Positions 1-9,437 of a DNA stretch of 64,000 nucleotides are shown piece after piece. The notes below the pieces were generated by a model that did not search any database, was not told the DNA's origin, and worked only from the letters and a program-made list of their open reading frames with translations. Positions within the stretch are counted from its first letter, which is position 1. Every line of letters starts with the position of its first letter. The stretch covers positions 558,001-622,000 of the forward strand of contig JAHQRK010000009.1 in assembly GCA_019828595.1 (NCBI GenBank), in the 5' to 3' direction. Position numbers and translations under genes: made by a program. The DNA is from Aphanomyces cochlioides (taxonomy: Eukaryota; Oomycota; Saprolegniomycetes; Saprolegniales; Verrucalvaceae).

Positions 1-124
1 GCCGTCATTGCTATAGCCGCTACATGTGAGCTCACAAAATACCAACACCTGCAGAAACAACATGACACATTTTTCGTTTGGTGGATTATCGGATTCACTA
101 AGGAAGACAGTGACCGGGCCTTGT

Positions 125-1918
125 CTAGTAGTCGTCGGAACGCCCCGCCTCCAAGATCGCAAATGTTCGCAGCTCACGCATTCGCGCAGCAAAGAATCGC
201 GTGTCGATATCATACTGCTTACGTGAACGCGCCGCCATAGCCTCTCGATCGGCAATACTCAACTTCAGCAGACGATCCACCGCATCGCACAAATCGCCGG
301 CAGAAAAATCGCCGATAAGACCACCATCGTCTTCCTTGAGGCCGTGCTTACCTTCAAAGCCGCCGCTAAGGAGCATGTCCGGGTGTGTTCTTCGCGTAAC
401 ACGCACAAGCACCCCTGATTCCGGATTCAAGAACTCGTTCATGGGTGGTAAGTCGGTTGTGACGATGAGCGCACCGGCAGCACGCGCTTGGTTCAAGTAG
501 TGGCCATAGCCCTCCATCGTACTAGGACACAACATGTACGACGTGTCGGCGAGCAAAGTGCCGTACTGCTGGGCGTCCATGCCATCCACGTGCACTTGGA
601 CCCGACCATTCGATTCCTGGACGCGCTGGTCCCATTGCTGCTTGTAGTTCCCATTGTATCGACCCTTGTCAATCACAACCTTGAGTGGCGGGAAATCTGG
701 TCGCGACATCCAGCACCCAAAGACCTGGTGCGTTCCTTTGAACGGACTGGCACCGCTGGCGTGTGCGAAAACCACGTTGGAAAAGTCTTTGACGACTGTC
801 TCGCCCGAACGCCATTTCGCAAGCGTAGCAATGTCCGATGATGAGTGACGCGTGTAGAACACTCGCGCCTTGCGTGGGTTACCGTTCTGCTTGAACCACT
901 TGGTCGAGCGGCGTGCGCAAATCGCAGTCTTGCACAGGATGGCGTCGGCACTCCAGTACTCGGGTGCCTGTAGCTGGCCCATTTCAATGTTGGGCATGAC
1001 ATAAAGCTTCTTGGTCTTGGGCCAGTCGGCACGGTCGTTGTACCAGTAGGCGTTGAACATGATCACAGGCGTCTTCGGACACAACTCGTAGTAGCGATAT
1101 TTTTTCTTGGACACAGGATCCTCGAACGAGTCTTCGAGAACCCACTGCGGCAGTAGACGTGACTCGAGGTACTTGAGGTACGCAACCGAGTCTTCGCAAT
1201 AGCCATGACCACGAATTCCCCCAGGGTGGAATATATCGACGTCCGGACACTGGCGGATCTTGTTGTACAAATCTGGGTCGTCGCGGTCGGTCAGATAGCT
1301 GGACGACATGTTGTTGTTGCGCGCGTACTGCCACTCGATGATGCTTTCCGTATGCTTCATGCACGTTTCGTGGAGCATGGCTTGGTGGAGTGTATCCTCC
1401 AACGCGATGGGCTCCGCCAGTGACGACGAGAACACAGACGGCGGATAGATGACGTGGTTCGGCACAAAATCGATTGACGCAAGCATGTCATCAGCGGTCG
1501 CAGGCAATTCATCGATGGCTTTGGACTCTGTGCTTGTTGCGGTTGACGCAGGCGGGGTATTCGCGATGTCAGACAGTGAATGGATGGCGTTGGACTCGGC
1601 GCATCCTGTTGTAGACGCAAGCGTGTTATTCGCGATGGCAGACACAGCATGGATGGCGTTCGACTCGGTGCTTCCTCTGAGAGCAATGGAGAGTTCAAAG
1701 TAGTTGATGGCGCCGAGGAACACGGTGCAGACCAGTGCTAGCCCCACCGTAAACACTCGTAGGGAACACGCATTAGCGTAACGAGCAGCATATTCAACCG
1801 CTGTGGTTCTCTTAATTCGATGCTTCTTCGTGGAAACTTCCGTCACGTCGGCGCGCCATGAGTCCAACGGCGCGACTGACGCGCGTGATTCGTCATCGAG
1901 AAGGCGATCGTCGTCCAT
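125..1918 (-). CDS. Type II membrane glycosyltransferase, copy 1
   Basis: Single open frame of about 597 residues; I start at the ATG at 1918 because the four codons upstream begin with TTG. A short cytosolic tail is followed by one membrane segment (about residues 53-74) and a long lumenal part, the layout of a Golgi glycosyltransferase. The C-terminal third holds a nucleotide-sugar-transferase-like stretch, PSTMEGYGHYLNQARAAG, followed by TTDLPPMNEF, as in GT-B enzymes of the GT1/GT4 type. The sugar and acceptor cannot be read from the sequence. The stem carries three tandem repeats of about 20-24 residues starting with ESNAIH or ESKAID (about 1472-1669) that the neighbouring copy lacks. 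It is a tandem duplicate of the gene at 3375-5012, nearly identical from residue 150 to the end. Confident that it is a gene; moderately confident of the class. Confidence 0.7.
   Translation of the reverse strand: MDDDRLLDDESRASVAPLDSWRADVTEVSTKKHRIKRTTAVEYAARYANACSLRVFTVGLALVCTVFLGAINYFELSIALRGSTESNAIHAVSAIANNTLASTTGCAESNAIHSLSDIANTPPASTATSTESKAIDELPATADDMLASIDFVPNHVIYPPSVFSSSLAEPIALEDTLHQAMLHETCMKHTESIIEWQYARNNNMSSSYLTDRDDPDLYNKIRQCPDVDIFHPGGIRGHGYCEDSVAYLKYLESRLLPQWVLEDSFEDPVSKKKYRYYELCPKTPVIMFNAYWYNDRADWPKTKKLYVMPNIEMGQLQAPEYWSADAILCKTAICARRSTKWFKQNGNPRKARVFYTRHSSSDIATLAKWRSGETVVKDFSNVVFAHASGASPFKGTHQVFGCWMSRPDFPPLKVVIDKGRYNGNYKQQWDQRVQESNGRVQVHVDGMDAQQYGTLLADTSYMLCPSTMEGYGHYLNQARAAGALIVTTDLPPMNEFLNPESGVLVRVTRRTHPDMLLSGGFEGKHGLKEDDGGLIGDFSAGDLCDAVDRLLKLSIADREAMAARSRKQYDIDTRFFAARMRELRTFAILEAGRSDDY
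1472..1669 (-). repeat. In-frame tandem repeat in the glycosyltransferase stem
   Basis: Three consecutive coding units of 18-24 codons, each beginning E-S-(N/K)-A-I and ending near L/P-A-S, lie between the membrane segment and the catalytic part of copy 1. Copy 2 has only one such unit, so the array expanded or contracted after the duplication. Confidence 0.65.
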
Positions 1919-3374
1919 GTCAGCTTTCAACTGTCCTTTTGACCTCGTGAGAAGAAGCTCTCTCCTGCACGTCTGACCTCTTGAGAAGTGCTGGTGCTGA
2001 CAGCTTCGCTGTGTGTTTGTCTATTGTTTTTCTAATCTTCTTTCTTCCTATATCCGGGCCAACGAAGGGTCGCGCAGTCCTCAAAGTGCTCGCGACCCCG
2101 ATCCAGTCGAAGCTATCTATGCTACGCTTTCGACGCTTTATCGACGTGCTATATGGTGCCACTCACTCAACAATGTACATGGATGGCACTTGCAGAGGAA
2201 GAATAAAGGTCCTTTCAATTTTGGGACTTTACCTCGCAGAGGGGATGCCGGAACACCAGTTGGGGTGTCCCAAAGGTTCTATTCCTAAGTGCAACGGACG
2301 TCGTTTGAGAACTCTGTGTCGTGGTTGTCTTGGATCGCAACAAAAAGGCGGGAGGACGAGGAACGTCAACAAGCGCAGAAATGGCGTGTTAAAACCACAG
2401 TTCGGTCCTTGAGCTGGCCTTGATCCAAGTCCAATTTTATGCTTTGGCCTTCATCGCATCGTGGCCAGCTTTCGAAGCCTTCTTGTGCGTTGACTTCGTC
2501 CTCGTCGCGTCAGCTGGAGGTGAACTCGCAGCTCGTCTGGCACAACCTGACAACAACCATATTCACCAAGTGATCTTCGATATCATTCAAGCACCAAGCA
2601 GTTGGCTTCTCTGACCTGAAAACTGCATCTCTCCAGGGTTGCTGGCCGACTGCTCTTCTGTGTTGTACTCGAGCAGCTTTGGTGGATCTCGGCCATCGCA
2701 GTTCAAGTCAAACCCACCCAAGAGGTCATTACAGCGGCAAGCTCAACGACTCTTGACAGCTTCACACAATTTCAATGGAACCTCAAATGTATCCGTAATG
2801 TCTTCCGAGTTGTCAACCACGTCGACGGCTTCAAACACATCACGTACAAGTTTAACACCACGAAGAGTCTTGGCATATGCGCTTTGCACCTATAATAGTC
2901 GAAGGCTGCTTCGTCATTCGAGCAGGCTAGTTGGAAGTAGTGACGTGTTTCTTCATTTTCGAGTTGTTGCCTCACTTCATACTTGCTTGCATTGTAAATA
3001 CCAAAGACAAGGCTGAAGCTAGCCAAGACATCACTGACGCAACGTCGCGGGATGATTTGTCGTCGAGGACGCATCTCTTGGCAAGATCGCGTCACAATAT
3101 TTGCAGAAAGATTATCACCAAGAGTACAGCAGGGTCCATGGCTTTCCCGCTGCCAAACAAGCCGACGCAGTTACTGGTTTGCTGCAGGTTTCACGCGTGC
3201 GCGGACAGTGGGGCTCCATCGACAATGTGTCGGATGAAAGGTGAGGGAAAGCTTGTATCCCTACCTCGGCGGGTCCTGGCTGGGGGTGGATTCCCCATCG
3301 TTTCCCCAGCCGCTACAAGTGCAATAACAAACAGTGGATTGGATTCACTATTGATGGCAGTGACTGAGCTTTCT
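1919..3374. other. Spacer between glycosyltransferase copies
   Basis: About 1.45 kb without a convincing gene. Short open frames in several frames are interrupted and show no family motif. The last 50 bases or so before copy 2 resemble the first 125 bases of the window (GCCGCTACA and the sequence next to the stop codon), so the duplicated unit includes 3-prime flanking DNA. Confidence 0.5.
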
Positions 3375-5012
3375 CTAGTAGTCGTCGGAACGCCCCGCCT
3401 CCAAGATCGCAAACGTTCGCAGCTCACGCATTCGTGCGGCGAAGAATCGGGTGTCAATTTCGTACTGCTTTCTTGACCGCGTCGCCATCGCCTCTCGCTC
3501 GGCAACACTCAACTTCAGCATGCGATCCACCGCATCGCACAAGTCTTTTTCAGAAAAGTCGCCGATAAGACCGCCTTCATCTTCGATGAGAGGGTGTTTA
3601 CCCTGAAAACCGCCGCTGAGGAGCATGTCCGGGTGTGTTCTTCGCGTGACACGTACAAGAGCCCCAGATTCGGGATTTATGAACTCGTTCATGGGAGGCA
3701 GGTCGGTTGTGACGATGAACGCTCCGGCAGCACGCGCTTGGTTCAAGTAGTGGCCGTACCCTTCCATCGTGCTGGGACACAACATGTACGACGTGTCGGC
3801 GAGCAAAGTGCCGTACTGCTGGGCGTCCATGCCATCCACGTAAACTTGCACCCGCCCATTTGACTCTTGGACGCGCTTGTCCCATTGCTCTTTGTGCGCG
3901 TCATTGTATCGACCCTTGTCAATCACAACCTTGAGTGGCGGGAAATCCGGTCGCGACATCCAGCACCCAAAGACCGCCTGGGTTCCTTTGAACGGGCTTC
4001 CACCGCTGGCGTGGGCGAAAACCACGTTGGAAAAGTTTTTGACGACTTTCTCGCCTGAGCGCCATTTTGCGAGCGTAGCAATGTCCGATGATGAGTGACG
4101 CGTGTAGAAAACGCGAGCCTTGCGTGGGTTGCCGTTTTGCTTGAACCACTTGGTCGAGCGGCGCGCGCAAATCGCAGTCTTGCACAGGATGGCGTCGGCA
4201 CTCCAGTACTCGGGTGCCTGTAGCTGGCCCATTTCAATGTTGGGCATGACGTACAACTTCTTGGTCTTGGGCCAGTCGGCACGGTCGTTGTACCAGTAGG
4301 CGTTGAACATGATCACAGGCGTCTTTGGACACAACTCGTAGTAGCGATATTTTTTCTTGGACACAGGATCCTCGAACAAGTCGTCGAAAACCCACTGCGG
4401 CAGTAGACGTGACTCGAGGTACTTGAGGTACGCGACCGAGTCCTCGCAATATCCATGACCACGAATACCTGGGGGATGGAATATATCGACGTCCGGACAC
4501 TGGCGGATCTTGTTGAACAAATCCGGGTCATCGCGGTTAACCAAAAGGCTTTTCGACATGTTGTTTCTGAGCGCGTACTGCCACATGACGATGCTGTCAC
4601 TATACTTAAGGCAGGCTTCGTGAAGCATGGCGTGGTGGAGTGTGTCATCCATCGCGATGGGCTCCGCCAACGACGACGAGAACACGGACGGCGGATAGAT
4701 GACGTGGTTCGGCACAAAGTCAATAGACGCAAGCGTGTCATTTGGGATGGCTCGGCCGGACCAAGCATGTCCTCTTTGTGCAATAGAGATTTCAAAGTAG
4801 TATGTGGCACTGAGAAGCGCGATGCCAACAATGCCAAGACCCACGGTCAACGCGCGCAAGGAAAATGAACGAGACCCGCGCTCGATCGCTCTTGTTCTCG
4901 CGCCTGAATCGTTAGGCTTCTTGGGGACTAGCGGCACTTCCGCCACGTCGACGCGACTCGCGTCCAACGGCGCCACAGACATGTCATCATCAAGAGTGCG
5001 ATTTGCGTCCAT
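3375..5012 (-). CDS. Type II membrane glycosyltransferase, copy 2
   Basis: A 545-residue single-exon gene starting MDANRTLDDD. It has the same layout as copy 1: short cytosolic tail, one membrane segment (about residues 52-73), short stem and a lumenal catalytic part with PSTMEGYGHYLNQARAAG near the C-terminus. It differs from copy 1 by scattered substitutions and by a shorter stem. Same orientation as copy 1, spaced 1.45 kb, so a tandem duplication. The ends match so closely, including sequence beyond the stop codon, that the duplication is recent or kept similar by gene conversion. The substrate is unknown; a role in wall or surface glycan synthesis is only an inference. Confidence 0.7.
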   Translation of the reverse strand: MDANRTLDDDMSVAPLDASRVDVAEVPLVPKKPNDSGARTRAIERGSRSFSLRALTVGLGIVGIALLSATYYFEISIAQRGHAWSGRAIPNDTLASIDFVPNHVIYPPSVFSSSLAEPIAMDDTLHHAMLHEACLKYSDSIVMWQYALRNNMSKSLLVNRDDPDLFNKIRQCPDVDIFHPPGIRGHGYCEDSVAYLKYLESRLLPQWVFDDLFEDPVSKKKYRYYELCPKTPVIMFNAYWYNDRADWPKTKKLYVMPNIEMGQLQAPEYWSADAILCKTAICARRSTKWFKQNGNPRKARVFYTRHSSSDIATLAKWRSGEKVVKNFSNVVFAHASGGSPFKGTQAVFGCWMSRPDFPPLKVVIDKGRYNDAHKEQWDKRVQESNGRVQVYVDGMDAQQYGTLLADTSYMLCPSTMEGYGHYLNQARAAGAFIVTTDLPPMNEFINPESGALVRVTRRTHPDMLLSGGFQGKHPLIEDEGGLIGDFSEKDLCDAVDRMLKLSVAEREAMATRSRKQYEIDTRFFAARMRELRTFAILEAGRSDDY

Positions 5013-5837
5013 GGATGATTCTTTGGAACTGGGGACTGCAAAGAGCGTCCTCCAAGTGGTAATGTCTGAAATATTAAGATATTTGTATGGACTATCGCCT
5101 TAACTATAGTGAACAGCCATATTTTGATATTCATTCGATACTATGGAATTCCTCTACAGTTCAACATCCAATCAATTTGCTCAATTCATGTCAGCTGCCC
5201 ATTTGCGAAACCTCAGCGAATACTCTTATAAATGAATATATTGTCCTTTTCAGTGAAATGTGGACTTGGCAGGTCATTGGCCAAATCGCATAGCAATCGA
5301 CTATGCTAAACTTAATATGAAATATTGTATAGTTAACAAAGTTAAGTACAATTTCTTCCAAGCAATGGTACCTGCATCCCAGAATACCGTCATGCATGAT
5401 TTCTACGCCCAATACAACCTCGTTATGAAGCGTCAAGACGCCGCGCGTAGTCAGCGTCCATCATGGCCTTTCCCCACGGCCTTTCCCCAAGTCATAAAAT
5501 TAAGGTGATTTGATTGGTCAAAATATTGAAAATACTGATATATGATTGGCTAGTCGATTGCTAGTCGATTCTGGCAAGTCGATTCGATTCGACAGCCCAG
5601 TCCAATTTGGAATCGAATGCATAATATATTCCTCCATAAACGGATATCGTAAGGACGCTGTTGTGACGACACGGTTGAATATGATCACTTTTCGGACATA
5701 CTTGGACAATGTATAGTTTGTTTTATCCAATCAAAATCTGTTTGAAAAGATAAAGCGAATCACTGTGGCGCATATTCCCATTGAACAATCATTAAACCCA
5801 ATCAAACTACACATATTTTAGGTGGAGGCGATCGGAC
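5013..5837. other. AT-rich intergenic DNA with CCAAT boxes
   Basis: No coding frame of note. ATTGG/CCAAT motifs occur at about 5513, 5544 and 5727. This lies between the glycosyltransferase start and the first Crypton remnant. Confidence 0.5.
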
Positions 5838-5864
5838 CTGTTCGGACAATATATGTCCGAACAG
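5838..5864. repeat. Perfect palindrome CTGTTCGGACA/TGTCCGAACAG
   Basis: Two 11-base arms separated by five bases. A further TGTTCGGACA lies at 5931-5940 and CGGACA near 5695, all upstream of the Crypton start at 5974. Could be a binding site belonging to the element, or part of its end. Confidence 0.6.
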
Positions 5865-5973
5865 CTCGTAGAATATGAATATGTGAATACAAAACTTAAG
5901 ATAAGAACATATTCAACACATATTGTGCCATGTTCGGACAATATCACATTAAATACTGTCACATTGAACCACC

Positions 5974-8022
5974 ATGGGTATCCAAGATCTTGTGCCTGCC
6001 AACACGACCAAGGCCAAGTCCACCGCGATCAAGGCTTTCACGCAATTTGTGACTGAAGAGAATGTAACAATGGAATTACATTCAAAGTCAATTTGCCCTT
6101 GATACCACTGGCGTGTTGATGGAACGTGTCCTGGACAAGTTCGGGTCCTACTTGGCCTTCTTGGACACCAAGAACGGCAAGCAATTGGCAAGGAACACAG
6201 TCATGTCATACTATCGTCACGTGAAGTTATGGTTGATTGAGCTATATCAACCTAGTCCCATCATCGTTGATAAACTACTCAAGATGGGGACTACACTTGA
6301 TCGGTACTGCCTGAAGCGAGACAAAGGAGGTATTGTCAAGAAAGCAGTGGCATGTACCAAAGATCACTTACGAACCCTCATGGTCCATCAATATTCAACT
6401 GCGAAGAATGCTACCGACTACCAGGATGCGGCGTTGTTGTGCTTGTTGTGGTACCTCTTTGGCCGTGCTTCGGACCTGTCTTCCCTGCGAAAGACGAACT
6501 TGACCGTTTCGGCAGGAGGTGTCCTCTTTGTGCGCCTGATGAGAATGAAGACCTCCGAAGAGCAAGGGCTTTCATTATATTACGATGAAAATTACCTTGC
6601 CTGCCCTATTACCTCCATTGCTGCAGCTCTTGTCATGCAAACGACTCCTGACGTCGCGCTGCTCGGCCATCTTCCTGACAGCCAAGACCAAATCCAGTTG
6701 GACAGCGTTCCATCCATGGCGTTAATGGATTTGTTGAACGGATCCTTTGGTGCAGACTCTTCATCAGCGCCCAAAGCTGACGTTGAAGTATAGAAGTCAG
6801 TCACACCATTGACAGCTTTACCCGGGGTACACAGCCACATCAATCGGCTTCTTAACCGTATATGCAAGCCCGCTGGTGTTGAGGCCGAGCTGACGTCACA
6901 TTCGTTCCGCCGTGGTGGAGCACAACATGCAAATAGCTCGGCGGAGCGTCTCCCCAATGGATCTTCGACCGGGGTAGTTGGAACATGACTGCTACAAACA
7001 AGGCCTTTGCGTACGTTTTCAATACCTCGAACGAAGACCAAAAAGTGGCGCGTGTTTTGAGTTCATGGCCTGCAAGCGCAAGTGTCATGGGTTCTACGTT
7101 GGATGCATTGGATGCAGCTACCCGCGTAGAAGTTTCGCGTCTCCAAGAAAGACTGTTCACTGCGTGCGTCGGTATGCAAGAGAAGAAATACAACATCAAC
7201 TGCGAAGTTGCCACATTTCTTATGGGCTACCTTCTGCGTTCATACCCTATGTTCAAAGCGTTGTGCTCCACGGCACCGCTGGTCATGAAGATTGAAAATG
7301 CAGCCAGACTTGCGCACATTGATGTTGAAGCCTTGATCGCGTGGGGGACTCTGCTGCGGAATCGCAAGATGCAACCTACCGATGCAAGTGAGAAGGCCAA
7401 TTTGAACAAGTATGCTGAGCAGCAGACGGACATGATTGAAGTTCTTACCGAGCAAATCAAGCGATTGCTGGAGCGCATCAAACTTATCGAAGCGGGGCTC
7501 ATATCATCTTCAGACGCTGCCAAACAAGCGGTGGTCGAAAGAGGAGTGAAGCGCGATGTGGCTACTATACACAGCACATCCAATAAAGCTGCTAAGAAGC
7601 GCAGAGGTGAAACCATCATGCCATCCACGATGTGGTTTGAATGGTTCACACTCGAACCGCGCCCGTGGAGCCAAGTCGACCATCACAGCCATCAAAGCCG
7701 ACAACGACGGTCCGACATGAAAATACTTGTCGACTTCATGCGGCTCTTCATCAATGGTGGATACCGTCTGGATGAAAACAGCGCTGGCTACCGTGATGAA
7801 GTTCTCACGTTAGGAAGAACCGCAGAGAGCAACATGGTATTATTCTTACAAGGCAAAGGGATACAAGCTAAGGCAGGTGGAGCCTCCTTGAAGCATCTCC
7901 GCGTGCTGCACAGTGCTGGTCTCTTGAACGCCCACATACAGCAGTTTGACTTGCTGTTCCGCGCGCGACTTATTGAGGATCCATCGCCATCAAGCACTAT
8001 AAACAAGTTGCAGCTGTACTAA
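5974..8022 (+). pseudogene. Crypton-type tyrosine recombinase element 1 (broken)
   Basis: Pieces of one tyrosine recombinase of about 680 residues. The frame starts at the ATG at 5974, shifts near 6075, runs to a TAG at 6791, stays in the same frame through the H-x-x-R box SHSFRRGGAQHANSS (about 6896-6940), shifts again near 6940, and continues to 8022. Catalytic landmarks are visible: the first Arg in GRASDL (about 6462), HSFRR, and the nucleophile Tyr in AFAYVF (7012-7014). Downstream come a coiled coil and a C-terminal domain (TMWFEWF.., GYRLDEN..) that resembles the GCR1-like DNA-binding domain of Cryptons. No reverse transcriptase or terminal inverted repeats are seen, as expected for this class. 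At least three lesions make it inactive. Confidence 0.7.
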
Positions 8023-8161
8023 GCATCATTATCAACTTCCTGCGTATTCTCTTAATATTTCTTCTACGTTGATCCTAAAGAGGAAGTCTGTATTAACGTT
8101 TACAATGTGAGGAGATGCTTAGCTTGATAGATTGTCTCTAATCGTGGCGAATATAAAGAGC

Positions 8162-8400
8162 CTAGATAGTAAAATGCATTAACTTTTAACATAAGAGCAA
8201 ATGTTTACCATTTCATTGCATTTAATCATAGTGTCGGCGACCTAGAAAGTTAACTGCATTAAGTTTGAACATAAGAGAATTTGTTTACCATGTCATTGCA
8301 GCTAATCGATTGCACAGTGTCGACGGCATAGGAGAGCTAGACAGTAAATAACATTAGCATTGAATATTGAAGATGAAATATTACCATTGAGAAGCATTGT
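8162..8400. repeat. Degenerate tandem repeat, about 80-95 bp units
   Basis: Two clear units and part of a third begin CTAGA(T/A/C)AGT. The first two share TTAACATAAGAG-like, TGTTTACCAT and TCATTGCA blocks and end with AGTGTCG(G/A)CG. The array follows directly after the Crypton 1 coding remains and may be its 3-prime non-coding end. Confidence 0.6.
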
Positions 8401-8654
8401 AATGTGTTAATGTACCATGCGGAACCACCGCAGGATTTTCTCCACTTTTTACAGTGTGGGAGGATTTTTGATGTCAAATTCTGTACTAATTAGCCCCCAC
8501 TAACTAGAAGTCGCTTTTAAACTCGGGCAATGGTGGTTAATCACACTGCGCGCAACACAACAACGAAAAGACAAAAATAAGGAAATATATTTTTGGATCT
8601 TAGCCCCCCAGCGACTCAAGCCGGGGCCTCCCCACGGTTGTCGTTCGCGGAGGC

Positions 8655-8792
8655 GTCACTGCTGTCGCTGCCACTGCTGCCACTGCTGCCACTGCCGCCA
8701 CTGCCGCCACTGCTGCCACTTGCTGCCATTTGCTGCCACTGCTGCAAATTAACAATGCAGTGGATCCAAATCTTGCAGTGGATCCAAATCTT
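8655..8792. repeat. CTGCCACTG microsatellite and 18-bp direct repeat
   Basis: A run of CTGCCACTG/CTGCCGCCA units spans about 8660-8750. It is followed by two copies of GCAGTGGATCCAAATCTT at about 8757-8774 and 8775-8792. Non-coding as far as I can tell. Confidence 0.7.
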
Positions 8793-8863
8793 TTTCGTTT
8801 CCGTTTCGTCGAGAGATAATTTTGTTCTAGATATGCACCAATCAGAGAGAAGGAAAGTTAATT

Positions 8864-8908
8864 CATCCGCATAATTAACCGTTCCTTTGTCGGTTGATTA
8901 TGCGGATG
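8864..8908. repeat. 18-bp inverted repeat (hairpin)
   Basis: Arms CATCCGCATAATTAACCG and CGGTTGATTATGCGGATG pair at 17 of 18 positions around a 9-base loop. It may be the trace of a small inverted-repeat element. The remaining DNA from 8023 to 9437 shows no gene. Confidence 0.6.
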
Positions 8909-9437
8909 GTTGCTCTCATAAACCTAACCCGTCGTCGAGAGGTGGCAATTCTTCATTTTTCAATTTGCCTCGCAGAGCACACATGAATTTAGTTCGAGCG
9001 CACAACGTATCTTCGAATTTCTCGTTCTCGGCCCACAGGCCGTAAAAAGCAATTCTAAATAGCCCACAAAAGCCACCCTTGTTGATGGTTTCGAATATCG
9101 AAGCAAAAACTGCCATGTCCCATCCGGAGTACTTCTGTCAAAACATAATTGATTTTATCATACCATCAATATTTCAAGCAAGTTGTTTTCTTCTATTGAA
9201 GTCAGCTTTATTATAATTCCTTGGACAACTATATTACATGAAGTTATTCAATGCTTACTGTTTGCATCGAACTTTATTATTATTGAGTGGGATATTTTCG
9301 TGTCCGAAGCAGTGTCCGAATGGTTTCAATGTCCGAGTCGTGATGGTATGGAAAGGGGCAATGGGGCTCCACAACTAGAGGGGCGACACGAGAGAAATGG
9401 AGAATACAAAAGATTATGCATGGTAGTAGCGCTACTC

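Noticed and set aside
2772..3095. 107-codon minus-strand frame between glycosyltransferases
   Set aside because: No ATG-led gene model with splice signals, no motif, and stops in the flanking sequence; at most a decayed fragment.
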